DNA of 64,000 nucleotides, from contig JAOSKN010000001.1 of the NCBI GenBank assembly GCA_027493525.1, positions 186,001 through 250,000 of the forward strand. The letters run 5' to 3'. Positions within the stretch are counted from its first letter, which is position 1. Every line of letters begins with the position of its first letter. The translations under genes and the position numbers were made by a program. Of the stretch, positions 27,346-35,332 are shown piece after piece. This DNA comes from Planctomycetota bacterium. Lineage in GTDB: Bacteria > Planctomycetota > SZUA-567 > H5-PLA8. Under the pieces are notes generated by a model. It was not told the origin of the DNA. It saw only the letters and a list, made by a program, of their open reading frames with translations, and searched no databases.

Positions 27346-27890
27346 GGGGCCAGATCCTTCAACCAGATTCTCAACTGTTGCCGCGCGCGATAGAGCCGGG
27401 CGCGCAGCGTCTCCGGGGACAGCTCCAGTTCCCGCGCCGCTTCGGCGTGGGAGAGCCCTTCCTGAAAGACCAGCAGGACGACGGTCCGCTGCGCGTCCGG
27501 GAGCCGCTCGATCGCCTCGCGCAGCCGCCCGCGGACCTCGGCGGCCTCCAGCGCGGGCGCGCGCTCCGGCGCCGGCGGGTCGAAGCGCTCGCCGCCGCCG
27601 TGCGGGCGCTTGCGCGCGAGCATGTCCAGGGCCACGCGACGCGCGCTCGTGCGCGCCAGGGCCTCCAGCGAGCCTCCCTCGAAGCGCGCGGCGTTCCGCA
27701 CCAGTTTCAAGACCGCCTCCTGCACGGCATCCTCCGCGTCTTCGCGGCGGCGCAGGACCGCCAGGGCCGAACGGCGCATCAGCGGGCGCAGCGCCTCCAC
27801 CCGGCGGCGCACCTCGTCGCCCGGCGGCGGCTCGGACGCCTCGCGCGCATGGAGCTTCAAATGCGGATCGTTCAAAACGGTCGTACTCAA
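27342..27890 (-). CDS. ECF-type RNA polymerase sigma factor (module 2)
   Basis: A 182-residue ECF sigma factor. Region 2 is seen in LMRRSALAVLRRREDAEDAVQEAVLKLVRNA and RTSARRVALDMLARKR (quoted in parts), region 4 in LPDAQRTVVLLVFQEGLSHAEA and LELSPETLRARLYRARQQL. The best start is TTG at 27890, with GTGGAGAA 7 nt upstream; there is no ATG before region 2. Its stop overlaps the start of the HEAT/TPR anti-sigma gene, giving translational coupling. Confidence 0.9.
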   Translation of the reverse strand: MSTTVLNDPHLKLHAREASEPPPGDEVRRRVEALRPLMRRSALAVLRRREDAEDAVQEAVLKLVRNAARFEGGSLEALARTSARRVALDMLARKRPHGGGERFDPPAPERAPALEAAEVRGRLREAIERLPDAQRTVVLLVFQEGLSHAEAARELELSPETLRARLYRARQQLRIWLKDLAP

Positions 27891-28107
27891 GCAGGTTCTC
27901 CACGCGGACTCCGTTCGACAAAACGGGTCTCCAGCGCGGACGTGATGCGGATTCTAGCCGGAAAACGGGATTCTTGAGGGACTGCTCATTCGATGCCGCA
28001 ACGCAAATAGGACAAGCAAGTTACAAGAGCGGCCGAATTCGGATAAGGCGGGCTCATGTGAGCCAAGGTGCGTGGAAGGCGAAGCGCGTGAGGCCGCGGG
28101 TATCGAT

Positions 28108-28857
28108 TCAGGGATTCAAAGCGGCCTTCAGCACGGCCAGCGTGCGCGGGGCGCGCTCCGGATCTGCTTCCAGGCGCGCGCGCAGGGCTTCGAGGCCCGC
28201 GCCGGCGTGCAGGGAAGAGACGCCGACTTCGAGGTTCCGGCGGAGCAATTGAATGCGCTGGTCCTCCGCCGCGTGCGGCGTGCCCCAGCGGATCTGCTCG
28301 AAGACGCGAGGCTCGGCGCCGGCCGGGAGCGCGACGAGGGCGCACGCGCCGCCGGTTCCGCGGAGGAGCCGCGCGCGCCCGGCGGCGGCTCCCGCGAAGG
28401 CCTGCCGGATTTCCGCATCCTGGAGTTCGAGGCGCTCGGCGTCGAAGTACGCGCTCGCCCCGAGCCCCTTCAACAGCGCGTACTGGCAGGCGCAGGCGCG
28501 CTTGTGCCCGGGGTCGCCTTCGGCCTGCGGGAGGAGGTCCCACGCCTCGTCGAGGCCCTCGCGCTGGAGCAGCGCGCGGAAGGCGGGCTTGCGCGGCAAC
28601 GGCTCGAAGCAGAGCACCCGGCGCAGGGGCCGCGGCTCATCCAGGGCGGCGAAGCGGTGGAGCAGATCGAGGAGGCGTGCCTCGGCGAAACGCGCGGCGC
28701 CGGTCTCGCCGAGGCGCGCGAGGACCTCGGGCGCCGCCGGGCCGGTTTCCGGATCGGAAGCAAACAGGAAGAGGACGGGTGTGGAAGGGCTCAACGCAGG
28801 TTCACCACGAAGGGCATGCAGAAAAAAGGGCTGAACAGGCTTGCCTGTCCAGCCCAC
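28108..28857 (-). CDS. Possible TIGR04282/DUF2064-type glycosyltransferase-like protein
   Basis: Up to 249 residues, soluble. The order VLFLFASDPETGP, RLGETGAARFAEARLLDLL, then RRVLCFEPLP recalls DUF2064/TIGR04282 proteins, which have a GT-A-like fold and act in cofactor or glycan chemistry; the match is by pattern only. The frame is open from 28857, but that part lies inside the terminator of the upstream gene. A TTG at 28794 (protein beginning SPSTPVLFLF) is a more likely start. It ends in the spacer before the sigma gene of module 2. Confidence 0.62.
   Translation of the reverse strand: MGWTGKPVQPFFLHALRGEPALSPSTPVLFLFASDPETGPAAPEVLARLGETGAARFAEARLLDLLHRFAALDEPRPLRRVLCFEPLPRKPAFRALLQREGLDEAWDLLPQAEGDPGHKRACACQYALLKGLGASAYFDAERLELQDAEIRQAFAGAAAGRARLLRGTGGACALVALPAGAEPRVFEQIRWGTPHAAEDQRIQLLRRNLEVGVSSLHAGAGLEALRARLEADPERAPRTLAVLKAALNP
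28822..28854 (-). terminator. Rho-independent terminator of the Tyr-rich secreted protein gene
   Basis: Minus strand: 12-bp stem GGCTGGACAGGC/GCCTGTTCAGCC (one G-T pair) with a 2-nt AA loop, followed by C and six T residues. It lies 36 nt after the stop at 28890. Confidence 0.88.
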
Positions 28858-28889
28858 GCCTCGCCACGCTTGCCGCCAGTACCGCGCGC

Positions 28890-29816
28890 TCAGAAGCCGA
28901 AGCCGATCCCGACGGAGAAGCCGGAGCGGCGCCCGTAGTGTGAGTACCCGAAGCCGACGCTGTTGTACGGGTGGCAGTAGCGGTACGGGCGGTAGTAGTA
29001 GGACGGGTAGTAATAGCTGCCGTAGTAGTAGGGGTAGCTGTAGCCGGAATCGCGGTAGATGACCGTGGTCGGCTCGACGACCCGCTCGCGCTCCACGACG
29101 CGCTGGACGACCGTATCGTCCTTCTTGGGGGCGATGTATTCGTAGCTGCTGCGGCTTGCGGCCTGGTCTTCGACGCGGGCTTTGGTCTCGCGGAGTACCG
29201 CCAGGCGCCCGCCGCCGCGGCGTTCGCCATCCTCGAAGACGCTGACGTAGAGTCCCTCGAACTCGGCCGTCTCGACGCGGCTGACGAGGAGCAGGGACTT
29301 GCCGCCCTCGCGGACGGCGACCGCTTCCTGAGTCCCTTCGCCGGCGTAGCGGACCGCGTAGTTGCCGGCAGGCGCCGCGAGGCTGACGCCCGCGTGGCCC
29401 TTGAGCACGGATTCAGCGCCGCCGGGCGGGGTGATCCAGAGCGTGCGGCTCTTGGGGTCGAGGCGGTAACCCCAGGCCTTGCCGTCCACGTTCTCCAGGT
29501 TCAGCTTGCCCTGGCCCCTGGCGGGGGTTTCTTCCTGGGCCGGCGCGATGACCAGCGGGGCGTCGGCGCCGCCGGGCGCCTTCTTCTTCAGCATCGCCGC
29601 GATCACCGTCTGCGGGACGCCGGATTCCTTCAACTTAATGATCTGGTCGGCGCCGAGCGTGAAGCCCTGCTCGGTCCGCTCGACCGCCGCCAGCAGGACT
29701 TCCTCGCCCAAGCCCTGCTTGGCCAGTTCGGCGATCTGATCGACGGTTTCGGCGCGCGCGGCAACCGCGCCCAACGCGATGGCAAGGGCCATGGTCCAAC
29801 CCCAAGCGCTTTTCAT
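28890..29816 (-). CDS. Secreted protein with Tyr-rich C-terminus, unknown function
   Basis: A 308-residue exported protein (signal peptide MKSAWGWTMALAIALGAVAARA). Residues 23-80 are helical (TVDQIAELAKQGLGEEVLL). The centre is beta-rich (WGYRLDPKSRTLWITPPGG, NYAVRYAGEGTQEAVAV). The last 60 residues are dominated by Tyr, Ser and Gly (YSYPYYYGSYYYPSYYYRPY). GGAGGAC precedes the ATG and a strong terminator follows, so it is a single-gene unit. I do not recognise the family. Tyr-rich tails of this kind are common in envelope or appendage-surface proteins. Confidence 0.75.
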   Translation of the reverse strand: MKSAWGWTMALAIALGAVAARAETVDQIAELAKQGLGEEVLLAAVERTEQGFTLGADQIIKLKESGVPQTVIAAMLKKKAPGGADAPLVIAPAQEETPARGQGKLNLENVDGKAWGYRLDPKSRTLWITPPGGAESVLKGHAGVSLAAPAGNYAVRYAGEGTQEAVAVREGGKSLLLVSRVETAEFEGLYVSVFEDGERRGGGRLAVLRETKARVEDQAASRSSYEYIAPKKDDTVVQRVVERERVVEPTTVIYRDSGYSYPYYYGSYYYPSYYYRPYRYCHPYNSVGFGYSHYGRRSGFSVGIGFGF

Positions 29817-30001
29817 GGCGATGTCCTCCGTATGGCGTTCCGACCCTCGCCCATTAGAATAAAACCCTAAGCGGCGAGGTCAACCCTTCAGACCCCCAAT
29901 TAAGTGACGCCGCAGGCGCGCGAGTATTCGAATCCAATAGGAATGGATCGGCCGCGGGCTGCGCGCGGCGTCCGTAGGAAAGGCGGCAGGGACGGAGACC
30001 C

Positions 30002-31363
30002 ATGGCGAACCACGTATCCCGGACCGGTTGGGGCGTCTCGACGCTGGCCCTGCTGGCGTTCCTGTTGTTGATCGCCGGCGGCGCGCTGGCGTTCTATACG
30101 CCCGCGCTTCCGGCAGCCGGCCCCAACACCCCGGCCCCCGCGACGGCCGACGACCAGGCGGTTCCGGCCGTCGCCGAACCCGCCGCGCCCACGGTCGAGT
30201 ATTGGCCGGCCGAGGTTCGCGCCGAGGACGGCCCGTGGACCGGGCGACTGGCGCGAATCGAGGAGCACCTCGCGATCCTGACCGTGCGGGGTTCGTCGGC
30301 CGAACGCGGCGCGGCGCACGGACACCTGCTTAAATCCTACGTCGCGGCGCTCGTGAAAGGCGTGCGTACGTACCTGCGTCCCGAGCCCGCACGGGACGCC
30401 GAACGCTACGCGCAGTGCCTGGACGGCGCGCGCAAGATGGCGGAATTCCTGGAAGCCGATATCCGTACGGAGGTCAAGGCGTGCGCGGAGGCCGCCGAGG
30501 TGGACGCCGACGAGCTGATGCTCGCGCAGCTCTTCGGCGACGTGGCGCGCGCCAAGGGCTTCGCGACCTTCTGCTCGTCCTTCGCGGCCTTCGGCTCCGC
30601 GACGAAGGACGGCGAACTGGTGGTCGGGCGGAACTTCGATTACGCCGGGCACGGGCTCGAGGACGGCCTGCCGCTGATCCTGCAAGCGATCCCGACCGGC
30701 GCAGGCGCGGGTCGCCCGTTCGTCACCATCGGATATGCGGGCATCCTGAACGGTTGGACGGCGATGAACGACGCGGGGCTCTGCGCAAGCAACAACACGC
30801 TCTTCGGCGGGCAGGATTCGATCGAGGGCGTGGCGACCTGCTTTCTGCTCCGGCAGATCGTCGAGCGCGCCTCGACGGTCGAGGAAGGCGTCAAGCTCGT
30901 GCAGGTAGCCAAGCGCGCGTGCACGACGGGGATGCTCGTCGCGGGCAAGAACGGGAAGGGCGAGTGGGACGCGCGCTTCGTGGAGTTCGATCACGCCGAG
31001 GCGGTCGTCGTCAAACCCAAGGACGGGCGCGTGCTCTCGACGAACACGCGCCAGAGGCTCGCGGCGGTCGGCGACCAGCCGCCGAGCGGGCCGCCTTCGT
31101 GCGGGCGCTGGCAAAAGCTGAAGCAGGAACTCGAACGGCTCGACGGGGCGCTCGACTTCGCCGACCCCAAGACGAACCCGGTCGCGCTACACGGCGTGTA
31201 CCTGTCCATCAATCTGCACTGCGCGCTGCTGGATCCGGCGCCCGGCGCGCAGCGGATCCGGCTGGCGGTGGAGCGCGGCGACCACGTGCCGGCCGCGCAG
31301 CAGCCCTTCCGCGCCTTCCGCGTGGAGCCGGAGCGCGTGGTGGAGATCGACCTTGGCGAGTGA
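30002..31363 (+). CDS. C45-family (acyl-CoA:6-APA acyltransferase-like) Ntn-hydrolase
   Basis: A 453-residue protein with an N-terminal membrane anchor or signal (residues about 11-31, ALLAFLLLIAGGALAF) and a Pro/Ala linker. The C45 peptidase domain starts at ILTVRGSSAERGAAHGHLL. The probable nucleophile is Cys191 in FATFCSSFAAFG, followed by GRNFDYAG and GYAGILNGWTAMNDAGL, typical of this autoprocessed amidase family. The likely role is hydrolysis of an amide outside the membrane; substrate unknown. GGAGACC lies close to the ATG. Confidence 0.85.
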   Translation: MANHVSRTGWGVSTLALLAFLLLIAGGALAFYTPALPAAGPNTPAPATADDQAVPAVAEPAAPTVEYWPAEVRAEDGPWTGRLARIEEHLAILTVRGSSAERGAAHGHLLKSYVAALVKGVRTYLRPEPARDAERYAQCLDGARKMAEFLEADIRTEVKACAEAAEVDADELMLAQLFGDVARAKGFATFCSSFAAFGSATKDGELVVGRNFDYAGHGLEDGLPLILQAIPTGAGAGRPFVTIGYAGILNGWTAMNDAGLCASNNTLFGGQDSIEGVATCFLLRQIVERASTVEEGVKLVQVAKRACTTGMLVAGKNGKGEWDARFVEFDHAEAVVVKPKDGRVLSTNTRQRLAAVGDQPPSGPPSCGRWQKLKQELERLDGALDFADPKTNPVALHGVYLSINLHCALLDPAPGAQRIRLAVERGDHVPAAQQPFRAFRVEPERVVEIDLGE

Positions 31364-31463
31364 GCGCGGAGCGGCCTGGCAGGAAGCGGCACGCCTCAGC
31401 ACGGGGCGGCTGCGCCGACCCGTGGCACGAAGTCCACGGCTGCGCACATGCAAGCCGTTCGTT

Positions 31464-31498
31464 CTTCCCCCCTTCCCAAGGTGGGGTTGGGGGGGGTC
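31464..31498. repeat. C-rich/G-rich imperfect inverted repeat
   Basis: A run of six C and TTCCC is followed by GGGG-TT and a run of eight G, forming an imperfect stem with G4-forming potential on the plus strand. It lies where the 5' end of the next gene should be. Confidence 0.5.
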
Positions 31499-31506
31499 GC
31501 GCGAGC

Positions 31507-33087
31507 CGGTGGATCCCCATCTTTCTGGCGTGCGCAAGTTTTGCCGCGGCCCGCGCCGAGGACGATCTCCCCCGCCCCGCCGCCGAGGCGCGCTCCGCGC
31601 CGGTGCTGGTCGTCCCCGACGCCAGCGACGGACTGCTCGACGCGAGCGGGAAGCTCTGGGCGTGGCGCTTGAACGAGAAGCCCGAGGACTGGCTTCGCGC
31701 GCACGAGCACGACGGCGGGTTGATCTGGCGGGAGCCGGAACGCAAGCAGTTAGAAGCCGCGTACCGCGCGGCGGAGCCGATCTTGGTGGACGGGGCGGAG
31801 TTGATCCTCGTTCAGGGCAAGACGACGGCTTGGCGGATTCATGAGGGTGAGGAGATCTGGCTGTTTGACGGTGAGCGACTGGACGCAATCAAGCCTGATG
31901 AGATTGAAGGGCCCTTTGACGGTAGCGCAGTAGCGCTTAACGAGGGGGGTTGGCCTGCTTTTGGCACACCGCAATCCCTGCATATCAATACCTACCAGGG
32001 ACGTCAGTATAGGTTGGAACTAGTCCCTGCGAGCACTAGGAAACCATCTGCAAAATTGCGCTTCATTTGGGATCAGGGCCGGACCATTTATGCGTACTAC
32101 CCGGACGCCGGGTTTATCTGGGTACTAGTATCATCACTAGAGGGCAGAGTCGTTAATTGGAATGCCGATGAAGGATTTGGCGAGAGCTTCATGACGAAAG
32201 AAATCCCCCTCCTCGACTCCGTCCAGCATTCCGGCGTCGGCATCCTGGCCCTCGATCCCGCCGGCACGTCCGAACGCCCGCAACTGCTTGCTTCCACCCT
32301 CCTGCTCCCGCCGGAAGTCCTGCGCTTCCGCAACGTGCTCACCGCCGAGGACCGCGACGCTCTCGCCAGGCAGCTTCGCTCCGAACAGTTCGCCGACCGC
32401 GAGGCCGCGGTCGCGAAGCTCCGCGCCGACGGCAAGGACGGGCTCTGGCGCTACGGCGCGTTCCTCGCCGAGGCCGACGTGGCCGCGTTGGACGCGGCCC
32501 AGAAGCAGCTCTACCGCGACCTGATCCTCGACCGCGTCTACCGCTTCGAGCCCGGCCGCGCGCTGGAGTACGCGAAGCAGCTCGTCAACCTCGGCGTGCT
32601 TCCCGCGAACTACCTCGCCGGCGAGCGCCCGTACCTCTACAAGCAGCTCTGGCGCGCGCTCGAAGAGGCCGGGAAGCTCGACCGCGTCACCCGCGTGGAG
32701 TACGAACGCGCCTACCGCGAGGCGCACCGCACGGTCAGCCCCCAGCGCGTGCTCCAGCACAACGAGCGCCTGCTCCCGCTGGTCATCAACGACCGCGCGG
32801 ACCACCACTACGAGTCCGACTGCTTCGACGACGCATGGCACGCGGGGCACTATCGCGGCTACTGGGAAGAGCCCAACCGGAAGGCGCTCTGGCTCGCCAT
32901 GGACCGCGCGGGGCTCTGGCGCGTCACCGGCGAGAGCGACGCCGCGCGCGCGCTGGCCTTCTCTAAGGACCAGCTCGACGAGCCCGCGCCTTACCTCGCG
33001 CTGAAGGTCCTGGGCCGCGACACGCAGGGGCGGCTTTTGTGGGTCGGCGAGGTCGAAGGCCGGCGGGGGATCTGGGCGGCGGAGTAA
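31507..33087 (+). CDS. Secreted protein of unknown function, start codon not found
   Basis: About 526 residues from a signal-peptide-like stretch (RWIPIFLACASFAAARAED). No ATG, GTG or TTG exists in frame between the upstream gene's stop (31363) and this stretch, so the 5' end is disrupted or carries an indel in the eight-G run at about 31488-31495. The centre (about 31830-32205) is clearly less GC-rich than the rest, using codons such as CTA, AGG, TCA and AGA, while the frame stays open. The C-terminal half is helical (LTAEDRDALARQLRSEQF, FEPGRALEYAKQLVNLG). No family recognised. The GC-rich flanks match the genome's normal codon use. Confidence 0.7.
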   Translation, partial: RWIPIFLACASFAAARAEDDLPRPAAEARSAPVLVVPDASDGLLDASGKLWAWRLNEKPEDWLRAHEHDGGLIWREPERKQLEAAYRAAEPILVDGAELILVQGKTTAWRIHEGEEIWLFDGERLDAIKPDEIEGPFDGSAVALNEGGWPAFGTPQSLHINTYQGRQYRLELVPASTRKPSAKLRFIWDQGRTIYAYYPDAGFIWVLVSSLEGRVVNWNADEGFGESFMTKEIPLLDSVQHSGVGILALDPAGTSERPQLLASTLLLPPEVLRFRNVLTAEDRDALARQLRSEQFADREAAVAKLRADGKDGLWRYGAFLAEADVAALDAAQKQLYRDLILDRVYRFEPGRALEYAKQLVNLGVLPANYLAGERPYLYKQLWRALEEAGKLDRVTRVEYERAYREAHRTVSPQRVLQHNERLLPLVINDRADHHYESDCFDDAWHAGHYRGYWEEPNRKALWLAMDRAGLWRVTGESDAARALAFSKDQLDEPAPYLALKVLGRDTQGRLLWVGEVEGRRGIWAAE

Positions 33088-33174
33088 GGCCTCGCGCCAA
33101 GGTGTCCGCACCGTGCAGCACCCGTCCCATCCGCACGCCCAACCCCCACACGTGCATCTTTTTTTCGGAATCGT

Positions 33175-33203
33175 GAAACTTCCCGAACCCTCCCCGACGC
33201 TAT
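33175..33203 (+). promoter_or_regulatory. Possible ECF-type promoter of sigma module 3
   Basis: GAAACTT (33175-33181) resembles an ECF -35 with the conserved AAC, and GACGCTA about 16 bp downstream resembles an ECF -10. It is compatible with self-activation of the sigma gene. It would place the transcript start near 33210, favouring GTG 33240 over ATG 33207. Confidence 0.35.
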
Positions 33204-33239
33204 GATATGGAGAGGGTAGCGAAGCCCCGAGGGTACGAC

Positions 33240-33821
33240 GTGCAGACCACGTCCATGATGATTCAGGCCCTGGAGGAGATGCGGGCGAATCCGCGCGAGT
33301 CGCGGGCGCTCCATTTCTGGGAACTGGTCGAACGCTTCCGCGCCGACTTGGTCAACCAGGCCGTCACCTACCTCGGGAACACGGTGGACGCGGAAGACGT
33401 CGCGCAGGAGTCGCTGTGCGTCGCCTTCCGCCGGCTGCACGAGCTGCGGGAACCGAGCAAGCTGGGGAACTGGCTCCGCGCGATCAACCGGCTGAACTGC
33501 CTGGAAGCGCGGCGCAAGAAGATCCAAGCTCGCGAGGTCCGCCCGGCGACGGCGGAGTACGAAGCGCTGGCCGACCCGGCCGGCGAGGCCGACCCCGCCG
33601 CCGCGCGGCTCGAGCAGGTCGCGAAGGCCATCGACGGCCTGCAGGACCTCTACCGCGAGGTGCTGGTCCTGCGCTACTGGGAACACCTCTCCTACGCCGA
33701 GATCGCGCAGCATCTCGGGGTTCCGCTGGGCACCGTCAAGACGCGGCTGGCGCGCGCCGACGAGATGCTGATGCGGAAACTCGCCCCGCTGATGCCTGCC
33801 GAGGGAGAGGAGCGCGCATGA
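33240..33821 (+). CDS. ECF-type RNA polymerase sigma factor (module 3)
   Basis: A 193-residue ECF sigma factor. Region 2: FRADLVNQAVTYLGNTVDAED, VAQESLCVAFRRLHEL, LGNWLRAINRLNCLEARR. Region 4: GLQDLYREVLVLRYWEHLSYAE, HLGVPLGTVKTRLARA. I chose GTG 33240, preceded by GAGGG at 6 nt; ATG 33207 and ATG 33255 are alternatives. The stop overlaps the next gene's ATG (ATGA), so the VWA-type anti-sigma is translated with it. Confidence 0.92.
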   Translation: MQTTSMMIQALEEMRANPRESRALHFWELVERFRADLVNQAVTYLGNTVDAEDVAQESLCVAFRRLHELREPSKLGNWLRAINRLNCLEARRKKIQAREVRPATAEYEALADPAGEADPAAARLEQVAKAIDGLQDLYREVLVLRYWEHLSYAEIAQHLGVPLGTVKTRLARADEMLMRKLAPLMPAEGEERA

Positions 33822-35242
33822 GCCACGTCATGATGAGCTGCGAGGAAGCGATCGCCGAATTCCGCCCCTACGCCGAAGGCGAGTTGGAAGCGTCAGCGGC
33901 GGCGGCGGTGAAAGAGCACCTCGCCGACTGCCCCGACTGCTGCGTGGAGTTCCACCAGCGCAAAAAACTTTACAACTTCGTCGCGCAGAGCTACGGCGGG
34001 AAGCGCATCAGCGACGGCTTCGGGCGCAGCGCCGACAAGCGCCTGCAGGCGACCGCCGCCGGCGCCGCAGTGCTCGCCGCTCCTGCCGCCGCCGCCGCGG
34101 CGACCGCCCGGCCGGCCTCGCGCCGCATGGCCAAAGCCACGAGCGCGCCCCAGGCCGCGCCCGCCGAGGCGCCCGAGGAAGCCGGCGCGCAGGAGGATCC
34201 GAATTACCACAAGCAATACATGAGCTCGCTGGCCGCGCTGATGGCGATGTTCGGCGCGATCCCCTGCTGGGCCTTTTCCGGCATGTTCCACGGGCTGGTG
34301 ATCACCGCCGCGGTCCTGATCGGGATGGCCCTCTTCAGGAACGATACGCAGCAGACGGTCATGCTCACCGACCTGGTTCGGCCCAAGCCCAAGGAAGAGC
34401 CTCCGCTCAAGAAGCCGCAGCAGGTGCTGCAGGAAGTCGAGAAGGTCACGGTCCACGACGTGAAGGTCCCGATGCCGGAAGTGGTGGTGGTGAATTCCGA
34501 CGACGTCGCGGACGTGACGCTGACGGTCGAGTCGGCGGTGGCGGAGTTCGGCGAGGCGGGGCTGGACAACGTCTTCAACGGGGACTCGGGCGAGCGCAGC
34601 GGGGTGGGCATGGGCGGCGGGCACCTGGGCGCGCACTTCGGCGGCGGCGTGCCGCTGCCCGGCGGCGGGCGCGGCATGATGGGCTCCATCGGCGGGGTCC
34701 CCTTCGCCGGCAAGAAGCTGGCCCTGATCTTCGACAACTCCCTGAGCATGCAGCAGGTGGTCGAATTCGCGAAGAAGGCCGTGACCGAGTTCCTGGGGGA
34801 GGCCAAGGGCAAGGGCACGATCGACTTCTACAGCGAGATCAACGAAAACCAGGCGCACAAGTTCCACCTGCTCCGCGGCGTCCAGCTCCGCTCCAGCAAG
34901 GACGAGGTCGTGAAGTGGTTCGAAGGGCTTCCGAAGGGCGGCGGCGACCGGATCGGCGAGGCGGCCTCGAGCGTCTACTGGGCCTTCGCCGAGTGCATGA
35001 ACGAGTACCCCGACATGGTGATCTTCGTCACCGACTGGAAGCTGCACAGCCCGAACCACGAGTACAACATCGCCAAGCAGACCGACGAGATTCGCAAGAT
35101 CCTCGAAGACCACAAGGAACGCATGCCGAAGTGCGTCTTCTTCACCCAGACCGCGAACGGCACGCCCCGGCAGTGCATGGAAGAGCTGGCCAAGCTGACC
35201 GGCGGCACGATCAAGCAGGTGGACGGCGGCAAGAAGAAGTAA
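33818..35242 (+). CDS. Zinc-finger anti-sigma factor fused to a VWA-like domain
   Basis: A 474-residue membrane protein. The N-terminal anti-sigma zinc finger has Cys8 (SCEEAIAEF) and HLADCPDC (His34, Cys38, Cys41). After an Ala/Pro-rich linker there is a membrane segment (about 136-173), a Lys/Pro/Val-rich stalk, a Gly-rich stretch (GVGMGGGHLGAHFGGG), and a von Willebrand factor A-like domain (about 298-470). Its first strand, LALIFDNSLSM, has the DxSxS metal site (Asp306, Ser308, Ser310). The VWA domain should face outside and may sense a protein or metal-bridged ligand. It overlaps the sigma gene and is followed by a terminator. Confidence 0.88.
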   Translation: MSHVMMSCEEAIAEFRPYAEGELEASAAAAVKEHLADCPDCCVEFHQRKKLYNFVAQSYGGKRISDGFGRSADKRLQATAAGAAVLAAPAAAAAATARPASRRMAKATSAPQAAPAEAPEEAGAQEDPNYHKQYMSSLAALMAMFGAIPCWAFSGMFHGLVITAAVLIGMALFRNDTQQTVMLTDLVRPKPKEEPPLKKPQQVLQEVEKVTVHDVKVPMPEVVVVNSDDVADVTLTVESAVAEFGEAGLDNVFNGDSGERSGVGMGGGHLGAHFGGGVPLPGGGRGMMGSIGGVPFAGKKLALIFDNSLSMQQVVEFAKKAVTEFLGEAKGKGTIDFYSEINENQAHKFHLLRGVQLRSSKDEVVKWFEGLPKGGGDRIGEAASSVYWAFAECMNEYPDMVIFVTDWKLHSPNHEYNIAKQTDEIRKILEDHKERMPKCVFFTQTANGTPRQCMEELAKLTGGTIKQVDGGKKK

Positions 35243-35288
35243 TCCCCAAGGCGCTTGCACGCGCGGGCGGACCGAGCCCCGCCCGCAC

Positions 35289-35317
35289 ACCCCGCGACGT
35301 TCGCGGGGTTTTTCTTT
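35289..35317 (+). terminator. Rho-independent terminator after the VWA anti-sigma gene
   Basis: 9-bp stem ACCCCGCGA/TCGCGGGGT with a CGT loop, then TTTTCTTT. It ends sigma module 3 before the convergent FAD oxidase gene. Confidence 0.85.
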
Positions 35318-35332
35318 CGTTGTCCGCTCCCG

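Noticed and set aside
25441..27921. 826-codon version of the HEAT/TPR anti-sigma gene
   Set aside because: The extra N-terminus overlaps the sigma factor gene in another frame; ATG 27345, overlapping the sigma stop, is the natural start.
30415..31500. Upstream part of the 890-codon plus-strand ORF
   Set aside because: It overlaps the C45 Ntn-hydrolase in another frame and is Arg/Gly/Ala low-complexity; only the part after about 31507 looks coding.
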